Shown one piece after another: positions 33,508 through 42,254 of a stretch of DNA of 64,000 nucleotides. The notes under the pieces are model-generated. The model saw only the letters and a program-made list of their open reading frames with translations, did no database searches and had not been told where the DNA came from. Each line of letters starts with the position of its first letter. Positions within the stretch are counted from its first letter, which is position 1. The stretch is from assembly GCA_026710435.1 (NCBI GenBank), contig JAPOQZ010000166.1, positions 1-64,000 on the forward strand, written 5' to 3'. The position numbers and the translations under genes were made by a program. Origin of the DNA: a bacterium. Its GTDB lineage: Bacteria > Actinomycetota > Acidimicrobiia > Spongiisociales > Spongiisociaceae.

Positions 33508-36500
33508 ATGAGCGGAACACGTCCGGCAGGACAGCCGACCGACTTCCAGCGGGTCCCCCCGGGACTTGACCTCCCTGCCCTCGATGCCCGCGTTCTAGAG
33601 AAGTGGGACCGGGAGGACACCTTTCGCATCTCGATCGAGATGCGTCCGCTAGACCGAGAGTACACATTCTACGACGGACCCCCCTTCGCATCGGGTAGCC
33701 CCCACTACGGACACATCCTCGCCGGCATCATCAAGGACATCGTGCCGCGTTACTGGACGATGCGAGGCCACCGGGTAGAACGTCGGTTCGGATGGGACAC
33801 CCACGGACTACCTGTCGAGATGGAGGTCGAGAAACGCCTTGGGATCTCGGGTCCCCGCGAAGTGGAACGACTCGGAGTCGCAGAATTCAACGAGGCCTGC
33901 CGGAGCATGGTCGAAGTCACGACTGCGGAGTGGGAGGACATCACGCGGAAGATCGGCCGCTGGGTCGACTTCAAGAACGATTACAAGACCATGGACCCCG
34001 GATTCATGGAAAGCGTCTGGTGGGTTTTCAGAACGCTGTGGGACAAGGGTCTCGTCTACCGCGCGTTCAAGGTTCTTCCCTATTCGTGGGCAGCCGGCAC
34101 CACACTGTCCAACTTCGAGGCGACCCTTGGTGGATACCAGGAAGTGGAAGATCCGGCCGTGACAGTGCGCCTCGAGGTTCTGGATGCACCCGGCAACGGG
34201 CCGGCCAGGCCAGGCGACTACCTGACGATCTGGACCACCACACCGTGGACCCTCCCGGGAAACCTGGTGGTGGCGGTCGGAGAGGACTTGGAGTACGGTG
34301 CGGTCGAGCTGGGCGGGAATCGATACTGGGTAGCAACGCCGAGAATCGAAGCCGTCTTTGGAGAGCCGCTAGAGCCGGTCGTGACATCCACCGGCCGAGA
34401 TTTGCTCGGCGTCTCCTACCGCCCCTCCTTCGGTCACTTCAACGCACTCCGGGATCGCGGGGCGTTCCAGGTGATTCCCAGCCCGGCGGTGAACACCGAC
34501 GAAGGTACCGGCTTGGTCCATATGGCGCCGGCCTACGGCGAGGACGACTTGTACGCGTTGCAGGCCCAAGGGCTCGACCTGCTCGTGGACCCGGTGAACC
34601 TCGAAGCACGGTTCACCGACGCCATCCCAGAGTTGTCGGGCTTGCATGTCCACGAGGCCGAGCAGAGGATCATCGAGTTGCTCGACCGCGCCGGCGTCCT
34701 GATGAAGAACGAGCGTATCCTCCACTCTTATCCCTTCTGCTACCGGACCGATCAGCCTCTCATCTACAAGGCTATCCCCACATGGTTCGTGAAGGTCGAG
34801 GAGGTCCGTGACCGGCTAGTAGAGCTGAACCGTCGGATACATTGGGTGCCCGAACGCGTGGGCGCCAACCGTTTCGGCAATTGGCTGCAGGATGCACGGG
34901 ACTGGGCCGTCTCCCGTAACCGGTTCTGGGGGAGCTGCATCCCCGTGTGGGAATGCGAGACCTGCGGGCACCAGGAGTGCATCGGAAGCCGCCGCGAATT
35001 GGAGAGCCGATCCGGAATCTGGTTAGAGGACCTGCACAAGCACATTGTGGACGAGGTCACTTTCCCTTGCCGCTCGTGCGCGGCAGCCGACCAAAGCGGT
35101 CTCATGGTACGGGTTCCCGAAGTTCTGGACTGCTGGTTCGAGTCGGGCTCCATGCCATATGCCCAGATCCATTACCCGTTCGACAACGAGGACCGGTTCC
35201 CCGCCAAGTTCCCCGCCGACTTCATCGCCGAGGGACTAGATCAGACCCGTGGCTGGTTCTACACACTGCACGTCCTGGCGACCGCTCTGTTCGACAACGT
35301 AGCCTTCCAGAACTGCGTCGTGAACGGGATGATCCTGGCCGAGGACGGACGCAAGATGTCCAAGAGGCTCAAGAACTACCCGGAACCGTCGGCGGTTCTG
35401 GACAGGTACGGTGGAGACGCCGTACGTGCCTACCTGATCGATTCCCCGGTGCTGCGAGCCGAACCACTCCGCTTCTCCGAAGCGGGCGTGCGGGATGTGG
35501 TACGCACCGTCCTCCTGCCCTTCTGGAACGCCTACTCGTTCTTCACCACCTACGCGGAAGCAGACGGGATCAGGTTCGATGACCTCAGGGGGGCGCCGCC
35601 GCCGGACGGAAGACCCGAGATAGACCGCTGGATTCTCAGCGTTCTCCAGTCGCTGATCGGCCAGACCAACCGGCTCATGGAGGGCTATTACCTGTATGCG
35701 GTCGTCAGTCCGGTACTCGGGTTCGTCAACGACCTCACCAACTGGTACGTCCGGAGGTCGCGTCGGCGCTTCTGGAGAAGCCGCGAGGGCAACGAACTGG
35801 ACAAGCGGGCTGCTTTCGCCACGCTGTACGAGGTTCTGGTCACATTCTGCCGGCTCCTGGCGCCCGTCCTTCCATTCGTGACCGAGGAGATCCACACCGG
35901 GTTGGTTCCAGAAGCGACCAGCGTCCACCACGCCGATTACCCCGCGGTCGCCGAAGAGATGATCGACAAGGACCTCGAGAACTCGATGACGATTGCGCGC
36001 CAAGTGGTGACCCTAGGGCGACACCTGCGCGCGGAGCAGGGAATCGGTGTCCGCCAGCCACTGTCGCAGCTCACGGTGGTGAGCCGCGATCAAGCTGTGG
36101 CCGGCGCGGTGGCACGTCACCTCCGGATCATCTCAGAGGAACTCAACGTGAAGGTCGTAGAGACGTCGGCTGACGAACATTCGGTCGTCGAGTTACGTGC
36201 CAAGGCGAACTTCAAGCGACTCGGTCCCCGGTTGGGAGCCGAGGTCAGAGGTGTAGCCGCGCGGCTCGCCGCTCTGTCTCCAGCAGAAGTTACCGCCCTC
36301 GTCGAGCGTGGACACACAGTGATCGGTGACCACCTGATCGCGGTCGACGACGTCGTTATCACCCGTTACCCCCGCCCGGGCACCGCAGTCGCATCGGAGG
36401 GCGCCCTGTCGGTGGCTCTCGATGTGGATCTCTCGGACGAACTGCGAGCGGAAGGCCAGGCACGAGAAGTCATATCGAGAATCCAGCGGGCTCGGCGGGA

Positions 36501-36705
36501 AGTGGGCCTGGAAGTATCCGACCGGATACATGTCGGATACCACACCGCCGACGAAGTCCTCCGGTCCTCCATCGAAAGCCACATCACCCTCATCGCCGGG
36601 GAGGTCCTCGCTCTCTCCATAACGGCGGACCCGGTCGCCCAAGGAGATCCGCTGCCGATCGGCAATGCCCGGATTTCCTTCACGGTCGCGAAGGCAGCAG
36701 ACTGA
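33508..36705 (+). CDS. ileS: Isoleucyl-tRNA synthetase
   Basis: A 1065-residue class I synthetase that charges tRNA-Ile. The HIGH motif is HYGH at 66-69 within DGPPFASGSPHYGHIL, the WTTTPWTLPGN strand belongs to the editing domain (about 245), and the KMSKS loop is KMSKR near 617 (EDGRKMSKRLKNYPEP). The anticodon-binding region has NDLTNWYVRRSRRRFW. Length and sequence style suggest the longer, eukaryote-like IleS2 type that is often mupirocin-tolerant; this is inference. GAGGAG precedes the ATG. No T-box leader is seen; the leader is a repeat instead. Confidence 0.96.
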   Translation: MSGTRPAGQPTDFQRVPPGLDLPALDARVLEKWDREDTFRISIEMRPLDREYTFYDGPPFASGSPHYGHILAGIIKDIVPRYWTMRGHRVERRFGWDTHGLPVEMEVEKRLGISGPREVERLGVAEFNEACRSMVEVTTAEWEDITRKIGRWVDFKNDYKTMDPGFMESVWWVFRTLWDKGLVYRAFKVLPYSWAAGTTLSNFEATLGGYQEVEDPAVTVRLEVLDAPGNGPARPGDYLTIWTTTPWTLPGNLVVAVGEDLEYGAVELGGNRYWVATPRIEAVFGEPLEPVVTSTGRDLLGVSYRPSFGHFNALRDRGAFQVIPSPAVNTDEGTGLVHMAPAYGEDDLYALQAQGLDLLVDPVNLEARFTDAIPELSGLHVHEAEQRIIELLDRAGVLMKNERILHSYPFCYRTDQPLIYKAIPTWFVKVEEVRDRLVELNRRIHWVPERVGANRFGNWLQDARDWAVSRNRFWGSCIPVWECETCGHQECIGSRRELESRSGIWLEDLHKHIVDEVTFPCRSCAAADQSGLMVRVPEVLDCWFESGSMPYAQIHYPFDNEDRFPAKFPADFIAEGLDQTRGWFYTLHVLATALFDNVAFQNCVVNGMILAEDGRKMSKRLKNYPEPSAVLDRYGGDAVRAYLIDSPVLRAEPLRFSEAGVRDVVRTVLLPFWNAYSFFTTYAEADGIRFDDLRGAPPPDGRPEIDRWILSVLQSLIGQTNRLMEGYYLYAVVSPVLGFVNDLTNWYVRRSRRRFWRSREGNELDKRAAFATLYEVLVTFCRLLAPVLPFVTEEIHTGLVPEATSVHHADYPAVAEEMIDKDLENSMTIARQVVTLGRHLRAEQGIGVRQPLSQLTVVSRDQAVAGAVARHLRIISEELNVKVVETSADEHSVVELRAKANFKRLGPRLGAEVRGVAARLAALSPAEVTALVERGHTVIGDHLIAVDDVVITRYPRPGTAVASEGALSVALDVDLSDELRAEGQAREVISRIQRARREVGLEVSDRIHVGYHTADEVLRSSIESHITLIAGEVLALSITADPVAQGDPLPIGNARISFTVAKAAD

Positions 36706-36747
36706 CCGGTGAGTACCAGAGGCCGACTACCGGTCCCTCCTCACCGG
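36706..36747. terminator. Hairpin between convergent ileS and divIVA
   Basis: CCGGTGAG (36706-36713) and CTCACCGG (36740-36747) form an 8-bp stem with a 26-nt loop in the 48-bp gap between converging genes. No U-tract follows, so it could act for both strands but is not a classical terminator. Confidence 0.45.
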
Positions 36748-36753
36748 CATGTG

Positions 36754-37179
36754 TCAACGCTCGACCAGGACCTCCGGATCTGGTTCGGTCGGCGCACTTG
36801 AGTCCCCGCCCGGGTCCGGCACTTCTCCCGAGACCCTGGCCGGTGAGTCGCGAAGGATCTCCTGTCCGGCAGCCAGGGCATCTCCGACAATCCGCTCAGC
36901 CCGGTTCACAGCCTCGTCTAGCATCTCGCGCATCCGGCTTTCGGTCTCACGGTACAGGTCACGCAGAGCGCCTTGATTCTCTGTTACGAGCGCTTCCCGA
37001 CAGCCGTCGAGTGCCGACCGGAGCCGATCAATCTCCGCACGAGCGACGGCATCCTTCTGCTCGTACTCGAGCAGGGTCTCGATGACCAGAGCGAGGAGAG
37101 CGTCCACCTCGTCCTCCGCGTAACCGCGCAGGGCGACCGGAAACCTGACCGCTTGGATATCGCTCGAACTCACGCGCAC
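36754..37179 (-). CDS. divIVA: DivIVA-domain protein (Wag31-like)
   Basis: A 141-residue protein. The N-terminal DivIVA motif is intact (SSDIQAVRFPVALRGYAEDEVDALL), followed by a predicted coiled coil (about residues 30-110) and a Pro/Asp-rich tail. DivIVA-type proteins bind curved membrane at poles or septa and organise growth in actinobacteria. It is shorter than Wag31 of mycobacteria, so a septal or accessory role is possible. It is the last gene of the division cluster, 4 nt after yggT. Confidence 0.85.
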   Translation of the reverse strand: MRVSSSDIQAVRFPVALRGYAEDEVDALLALVIETLLEYEQKDAVARAEIDRLRSALDGCREALVTENQGALRDLYRETESRMREMLDEAVNRAERIVGDALAAGQEILRDSPARVSGEVPDPGGDSSAPTEPDPEVLVER

Positions 37180-37183
37180 CGGG

Positions 37184-37441
37184 CTACCTGCAGATGATCC
37201 GGGTCACGAGACCGATGACGACCAGAAGGACCAGCGGTGAGAGATCCAACCTCGCGGTGCCCACGGGGATCGCAGGCAGGGCCCTCCCGATGGACCTCAG
37301 CGGTGGATCCACGACTCTGGACAACGCCTCCACCAAGCGGCCCACCGGATGGTCACGGGGTACACGCACCCAACTAAGGATGACCCGGGCAATGATCAGA
37401 TAGACGAAGACCCTGAGAAGGGCACAGACAAGAACGAGCAC
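37184..37441 (-). CDS. YggT-family membrane protein
   Basis: An 85-residue protein with two membrane segments flanking the family signature: VYLIIARVILSWV, then PLRSIGRALP, then LDLSPLVLLVVIGLV. YggT proteins are found beside sepF in many Gram-positive dcw clusters and are implicated in division or osmotic tolerance. The gene sits 5 nt downstream of sepF and 4 nt upstream of the DivIVA gene. Confidence 0.88.
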   Translation of the reverse strand: MLVLVCALLRVFVYLIIARVILSWVRVPRDHPVGRLVEALSRVVDPPLRSIGRALPAIPVGTARLDLSPLVLLVVIGLVTRIICR

Positions 37442-37446
37442 TTAGG

Positions 37447-38007
37447 TCAGGAGTCCAGGTCGTAGAGGCCGAGCTCGGCGAGTCGCCTCAGTTCTCGTTC
37501 GAGGATCTTGACGCGTGGCGGGCTCACCAGCAGGACACCCTCGGCGACCTTGCGCATCGATCCGTCAAGCGCGTAGACCAGGCCACTCGAGAAGTCGACC
37601 AGCCGGCGGACCATGGCCGGGTCGGTTCCCCGCAGGTTGATGAGAACCGGGATCCGCTCGCGCATGAGGTCGGCAATCTTCTTGGCGTCGTCGAATCCGC
37701 TCGCGTCGATGGTCTCGGTGTAGCCAACCATGGATCCTGCCTGGTCTCCGGGGCGTACGACCACGCTCAGGTCCGGCGCCGAGGCCGAGGGTGGGCGCTG
37801 GTAGGTCGGCGCCACTTCGGCAACTCTCCGCTCACTCGGCGGGACCACGGTCTCACCGGCGCCTGCCGGGCGTACCTCCGGCCGCCGGCCGGGACGCCGC
37901 GTTGCCCCGCCGGCCAATCGCGCATCGCGCTTCGCGTCGTACGAAGGCTCGTTCTCATCAACGAGCCCCAGCCATTCCATGAATCTGTTCACAGAGCTCA
38001 CGTCCAC
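37447..38007 (-). CDS. sepF: SepF cell-division protein
   Basis: A 186-residue SepF. An N-terminal membrane-targeting helix (NRFMEWLGLVDE) is followed by a disordered basic/proline-rich linker (about 25-80) and the C-terminal core with VVRPGDQAGSM, ASGFDDAKKIADLMRERIPVLINLRG and VDFSSGLVYALDGSMRKVAEGVLLVSP. It polymerises into rings, tethers FtsZ to the membrane and takes the place of FtsA, which is absent here. It overlaps the yggS end by 10 nt. Confidence 0.93.
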   Translation of the reverse strand: MDVSSVNRFMEWLGLVDENEPSYDAKRDARLAGGATRRPGRRPEVRPAGAGETVVPPSERRVAEVAPTYQRPPSASAPDLSVVVRPGDQAGSMVGYTETIDASGFDDAKKIADLMRERIPVLINLRGTDPAMVRRLVDFSSGLVYALDGSMRKVAEGVLLVSPPRVKILERELRRLAELGLYDLDS

Positions 38008-38678
38008 CCCACTGTAGGTCGCCGCCCAAAGATAGCCCGTCCCACCCGTACCATGGTAGATCCTTCCTCGATAGCAACCTCGAAGTCGTCGGTCATACCC
38101 ATGCTGAGAGCCAGGTCACGACCCAGCCGGACGGACAACCGGTCAGCGATGTCCCTCATCCGGGCGAAATAGGGTCGGCTGGCCTCGGGAGTCCTGCCGA
38201 GGGGTGGGATCGCCATGATCCCGTTCAGTCTGATCCCGGCGGATTCCCATCTGTCGAAGGTCTGGAGCACCAAATCCGGTGGAACCCCGTGCTTCTGCGC
38301 CTCCATCCCGATGTTGACCTGTAGCAGAGCGGGAGGCGCCCTGTCGTCACCCCTCAACCACGGCTTGATCAACCGGTCGCGGTCGAAGGACTGGAGCAAT
38401 TCCACCCGTGGCCGCACCAGACGGACCTTGTTTGTCTGGAGAGGACCTACGAAGTGCCATCGAACCTCCCCCGGAAGCCGACCGACCTTGGAAGCAAGCT
38501 CTTGTCCTCGGTTCTCCCCGAAGATCCGCTGGCCGGCGTCGAATGCCTGCTGGAGGACTGACACCGGTTGGCCCTTGCCGATAACGACCAACTCGACATC
38601 CTCGACGTTGCGGCCAACCCGTCCCGCTGCCGACGCCATCCGCTGTCGCACGTCTCCCAGAGACACCCCTACGCTCAT
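37998..38678 (-). CDS. YggS/PLPBP-type pyridoxal phosphate homeostasis protein
   Basis: About 226 residues of alanine-racemase-like barrel without a racemase C-terminal domain. VVIGKGQPVSVLQQAF contains the PLP lysine, FGENRGQEL is the family motif, WHFVGPLQTNKV and LSMGMTDDFEVAIEEGSTMVRVGRAIFG complete it. It buffers PLP and affects amino-acid balance. ATG at 38678 overlaps the pgeF stop as ATGA; the frame extends upstream to 38777 but that part is shadow. The usual SK(T/Q) around the lysine is replaced by GKG. Confidence 0.9.
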   Translation of the reverse strand: MSVGVSLGDVRQRMASAAGRVGRNVEDVELVVIGKGQPVSVLQQAFDAGQRIFGENRGQELASKVGRLPGEVRWHFVGPLQTNKVRLVRPRVELLQSFDRDRLIKPWLRGDDRAPPALLQVNIGMEAQKHGVPPDLVLQTFDRWESAGIRLNGIMAIPPLGRTPEASRPYFARMRDIADRLSVRLGRDLALSMGMTDDFEVAIEEGSTMVRVGRAIFGRRPTVGWT

Positions 38679-39304
38679 GGTATCCATCCTATTGCCGCTT
38701 GGCGGAAACGGGTAGCGTTGGCGCGATGCGAGAACCATCCGTCCCCGCAACGGGTGCAGGCATCCAGAGACCACCACTTAGCCCCGGGTACTTGGGCTCG
38801 GATGGCGCCGCCGAGATCGACTGAGGTCGTTCGCCAGGTGGTTGTACTTTCCCAGCCGGGAAACACCGCGGCCACCTCGTCCCCTACCTCGAAGCAGCAA
38901 GGTCCGATCAGCGGTCCCATGGCAGCTCTCAATACCGGTTCGTGGCGGGAGGCTCGCTCCTCCAGATAGCCGGCGGCATCGGATACCACACCGGCCGCGG
39001 CGCCTCGCCATCCGGCATGCACCACCGCTACGGCTCCGGCACTCTCCAAGACGATGGCAGCGCAGTCCGCCGTAAACACAGCCAGCGGGAGAGCCCGACT
39101 CACGGTGAACAGAGCGTCACCCTCACCGGCCCGTCCTGGTTCCTTCACCTCCAGCAGCTTGGCGCCATGGATCTGCCGGGCGGTGGCCCACTCGGGCTTG
39201 ATCCCCAGTTGGGTGGACACCGTGAAACGGTCTCCACGGGCCATGTCTCCGGCTCTTGCGGTCGTGAACGCGGCCCCTCGGAACCCGGACGGGCGGACGA
39301 TCAT
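38675..39304 (-). CDS. pgeF: PgeF/YfiH laccase-domain protein
   Basis: About 209 residues of the multicopper-oxidase-like YfiH family, now linked to removal of misincorporated amino acids from peptidoglycan precursors (PgeF). Metal-site residues are visible in RQIHGAKLLEV, FTADCAAIVLES, VAVVHAGWRGAAAGVV and GPCCFEVGDEV. ATG at 39304 begins directly at the conserved VRPSGFRGAAFTT; the frame continues to 39385 inside ftsZ. The position between ftsZ and yggS is standard for actinobacteria. Confidence 0.9.
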   Translation of the reverse strand: MIVRPSGFRGAAFTTARAGDMARGDRFTVSTQLGIKPEWATARQIHGAKLLEVKEPGRAGEGDALFTVSRALPLAVFTADCAAIVLESAGAVAVVHAGWRGAAAGVVSDAAGYLEERASRHEPVLRAAMGPLIGPCCFEVGDEVAAVFPGWESTTTWRTTSVDLGGAIRAQVPGAKWWSLDACTRCGDGWFSHRANATRFRQAAIGWIP

Positions 39305-39326
39305 GCCTCGGACCGGTGCGACTCCA

Positions 39327-40406
39327 TCACCCCTCGACGAACCCGGGAATATCGAAGGGATCGTCTTCGGGTATGGAGAGGACACGTCGCGACGATGACC
39401 CGCTCCGGGATCTGGCCGGTGGAGCCGAAGCCCGGAGGGACCGCCGGGAACGGTCGACCCCGGCTGCGATTACCGTAACCCGGAACTCCTCGCCCGTGCT
39501 TTCGTCGGGCGTCGCACCGAAGATGATCTGCGCGTCGGGCTCGCAGTGCGACTGTACGTTGGAGGCCGCCTCGTTCACCTCGTACAGAGTCAAGTCGGGT
39601 GGTCCGGTTATCGACATCAGGACCCCGGTGGCGCCCTCCATCGAGGTCTCCAGCAGAGGACTCGCCATGGCCCGCTCGGCTGCCTGCACGGCTCGGTTGT
39701 CGCCCGAGGCCCTTCCGATACCCATGACCGCCGTACCCGCATCCCCGAGCACGGTCTTGACATCGGCGAAGTCAACATTGATGAGCCCCGGAGTGGTGAT
39801 GATCTCGGAGATCCCGGTGACACCGTCCTTGAGAACCTCATCGGCCAGCGAGAAAGCGTCGACCATGGACATGGAACGATCGGCGACGGCCATCAGGTTG
39901 TCATTGGGTATCACGATCAAAGCGTCGACCGCCTGCCGGAGCTCGGATATCCCCTGTTCGGCTTGCATCGAACGGCGCTGGCCCTCGAATCCGAAAGGCC
40001 GCGTTACGACCCCGACCGTCAACGCTCCGAGATTGCGTGCCACCTCCGCGACCACGGGGGCACCGCCCGAGCCCGTACCTCCGCCTTCACCCGCGGTCAC
40101 GAAGACCAGGTCGGAGCCGGTCAGGACATCCTCGAGTTCTTCCCTGTGGGCCTCCGCTGCTGCCTTGCCGACCTCAGGGTTGGCTCCTGCTCCCAGACCC
40201 CGCGTGACCTCGCGCCCTATATCGAGTTTGATGTCCGCATCCGACATGAGAAGAGCTTGGGCATCGGTATTCACCGCGATGAACTCGACGCCCATGATTC
40301 CAGACTCGACCATCCGGTTGACGGCATTCATGCCTCCACCGCCGACCCCCACCACTTTGATAACCGCTACGTAGCTATGCAGCCCGCTGACGTTGGTAAC
40401 GGCCAT
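39327..40406 (-). CDS. ftsZ: FtsZ tubulin-like division GTPase
   Basis: A 359-residue FtsZ. GTP binding is shown by [14 protein letters not shown], the tubulin signature [12 protein letters not shown], and [11 protein letters not shown]; the T7 catalytic loop is [16 protein letters not shown]. After a short linker the C-terminal peptide [10 protein letters not shown], which docks SepF and other partners, is intact. It polymerises into the Z ring. A separate promoter is likely because 142 bp with a hairpin lie upstream, unlike the other tight junctions of the cluster. Confidence 0.97.
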   Translation of the reverse strand: MAVTNVSGLHSYVAVIKVVGVGGGGMNAVNRMVESGIMGVEFIAVNTDAQALLMSDADIKLDIGREVTRGLGAGANPEVGKAAAEAHREELEDVLTGSDLVFVTAGEGGGTGSGGAPVVAEVARNLGALTVGVVTRPFGFEGQRRSMQAEQGISELRQAVDALIVIPNDNLMAVADRSMSMVDAFSLADEVLKDGVTGISEIITTPGLINVDFADVKTVLGDAGTAVMGIGRASGDNRAVQAAERAMASPLLETSMEGATGVLMSITGPPDLTLYEVNEAASNVQSHCEPDAQIIFGATPDESTGEEFRVTVIAAGVDRSRRSLRASAPPARSRSGSSSRRVLSIPEDDPFDIPGFVEG

Positions 40407-40456
40407 ACCCCACTCTTCCTCTCATTCCGCTATCTAAGCGTCCCGGATCGTTCTGT

Positions 40457-40474
40457 CCACCCTTTACCGGGTGG
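40457..40474 (-). promoter_or_regulatory. Hairpin in the ftsQ-ftsZ leader
   Basis: A perfect 6-bp stem CCACCC / GGGTGG with a 6-nt loop, 50 nt upstream of the ftsZ start. A TATAGT -10-like hexamer (minus strand, 40492-40497) lies just before it with only a weak -35. It may stabilise the ftsZ mRNA or mark an upstream terminator. Confidence 0.4.
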
Positions 40475-40548
40475 ATGTCGGAACAGATGTAACTATAGAT
40501 TAAGCCACAACTGTAGTTCATGTTCAACTTGACTGTTTCTAGCTGAGC

Positions 40549-41331
40549 TTAAGCATTAAGGTTAACCACGGGATCAGGTGTGCCCTTGACCGGTTCCGAA
40601 GTCCGGAGCGCCGGCCGCTCTGGCGCGGTCATGTCGATCAAACCTTCGGGAGCCGCGGCAATAACCGCCGCGAGCGAAACCGCCTTCGCGGCCATATGGA
40701 CCGGCAGGCCGAGGCGAACCGGGCGATCCCCCACCAGACCCCATAGTTCGTCATCCTTCAGTTGAACCAGTATCTCCTGGTCCACATCTTGCGGTAACGC
40801 TCGGGCAAACTCCAACGCCCCTAGTACGGCTTCATCGGTAACCGGCGAGCCGATGCTTAGCTCGTCGACAGGAATAGCGATGATAGAGCGGACCGGTTCC
40901 GGTGCATCCGAATACTCCAACAGAACTCCGTCGTCCGCCAACAATCCCCAACGTCCTCCCAGCCACAACCACGCCACTCCTTCTCGCTCGCTAAGGTTCA
41001 CCTCCACCCGCGTCGGGAACACAAGCTTCACGGACGCGGACTTTATCCACGGGTCCGCTAGCAGAGACTCCTCGATCTGGTCAACCCGAACAGCCACCAG
41101 TGGTCTACCCACGGCGAGCTTCTCTCGGGCCAGGATGCCTCCCACATCCCCGTTCACTGCGCCTTGCACCTCCAATGTGGCGACGCTCATGTAGGGAGAG
41201 ACGACGAACCACGCCACGATGCCGATCCCACCCATCGCCAGCAGAACCATCAGGGAACGCCGTACTCTCGCGAGCGCCTCATCCTCTGCTACCTCGAGCC
41301 GTCTCCGGAGGATGCGCGGATCGATCCTCAT
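40549..41331 (-). CDS. ftsQ: FtsQ/DivIB divisome protein
   Basis: A 260-residue bitopic protein. A short cytoplasmic basic/acidic tail (RRRLEVAEDEALARVRRSL) precedes one membrane segment (MVLLAMGGIGIVAWFVV). The external POTRA domain begins at YMSVATLEVQGA, and the beta domain includes DPWIKSASVKLVFPTRVEVNLSERE. It links early and late division proteins with FtsL/FtsB. Its ATG overlaps the murB stop. Confidence 0.92.
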   Translation of the reverse strand: MRIDPRILRRRLEVAEDEALARVRRSLMVLLAMGGIGIVAWFVVSPYMSVATLEVQGAVNGDVGGILAREKLAVGRPLVAVRVDQIEESLLADPWIKSASVKLVFPTRVEVNLSEREGVAWLWLGGRWGLLADDGVLLEYSDAPEPVRSIIAIPVDELSIGSPVTDEAVLGALEFARALPQDVDQEILVQLKDDELWGLVGDRPVRLGLPVHMAAKAVSLAAVIAAAPEGLIDMTAPERPALRTSEPVKGTPDPVVNLNA

Positions 41332-42254
41332 TCGAGTCTCCGGCCGTGCGGGTGGAACCGTCCCGCGAAGCGGATCTCCGGTTCCAGAACGATTCCCGTC
41401 TTCTCGAGCACCAGGCGTCTCACATAGTGGACCAGGTCATAGACATCCTGGGAAGTCGTGCCCCGAGACGCTACGAAGAAGTTGGCATGCCGGAAGGAAA
41501 CACGTGCGCCACCTCTGCTCATGCCCTTCATTCCGAGAGAGTCGATGATCCTCCCGGCCGCGTCGCCGGGAGGGTTGCGAAACACACTCCCGGCGTTGAG
41601 AGTGCCCCCCGGCTGGTGCGAACGCCGCCACCTGATCGCCTCTCGCATCAGAGCCGCGGCCTTGTCGGACGAACCCGGCGTGACTGCAAACCGGGCCCCG
41701 AGCACCAACTCCGATCCGCTGACATTGCTTGATCGATAATCCAACTCGAGCTCTGCGGCCGTTCGATCGGCCACTGATGCCGAAGCCATGTCCATGACTG
41801 ATGCAGAGACGAGGACATCGGCGGTCTCGGCGCCGAAGAACCCGGCGTTCATGGTCACCGCCCCACCGACCGAACCGGGAATGCCAACATAGAACTCCAA
41901 GCCTCTCAGACCCTCCCGGGCCGTACGGCGGGCCAGACGGGGAAGCGCCACGGCCGCTCCGGCGGTTACGCTACCGGTCCTGCGATCGAGCGCCAGGTTG
42001 CGGAACTCTCCTCCGAGTCGGAGCACCAGTCCGTCGAAGCCGCGGTCGGCTACAACCAGATTGCTCCCTCTGCCCAGGACCAGGATCTGTATCCGGCTCC
42101 GGATGGCTACCCGTACCACGTCCCTCAAGAACTCGACGGAAGTGGGTTCGCAGAACCACCGGGCAGGCCCTCCCAACTTGTAGGTGGTCATATTCCCGAT
42201 CCGGATGCCTTCCCGGATCCGGCCACCGGCTCGCAAGGTCCCCCAGGTACTCAT
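41328..42254 (-). CDS. murB: UDP-N-acetylenolpyruvoylglucosamine reductase
   Basis: A 308-residue FAD flavoprotein that makes UDP-MurNAc. NMTTYKLGGPARWF, LGRGSNLVVADRGFDGLVLR and GLEFYVGIPGSVGGAVTMNAG form the FAD site, GTLNAGSVFRNP carries the catalytic Ser region, and HANFFVASRGTTSQDVYDLV is C-terminal. The YVGIPGSVGGA context and length suggest a type I/II intermediate typical of actinobacteria. It sits between murC and ftsQ, with ATGA overlaps on both sides. Confidence 0.95.
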   Translation of the reverse strand: MSTWGTLRAGGRIREGIRIGNMTTYKLGGPARWFCEPTSVEFLRDVVRVAIRSRIQILVLGRGSNLVVADRGFDGLVLRLGGEFRNLALDRRTGSVTAGAAVALPRLARRTAREGLRGLEFYVGIPGSVGGAVTMNAGFFGAETADVLVSASVMDMASASVADRTAAELELDYRSSNVSGSELVLGARFAVTPGSSDKAAALMREAIRWRRSHQPGGTLNAGSVFRNPPGDAAGRIIDSLGMKGMSRGGARVSFRHANFFVASRGTTSQDVYDLVHYVRRLVLEKTGIVLEPEIRFAGRFHPHGRRLE

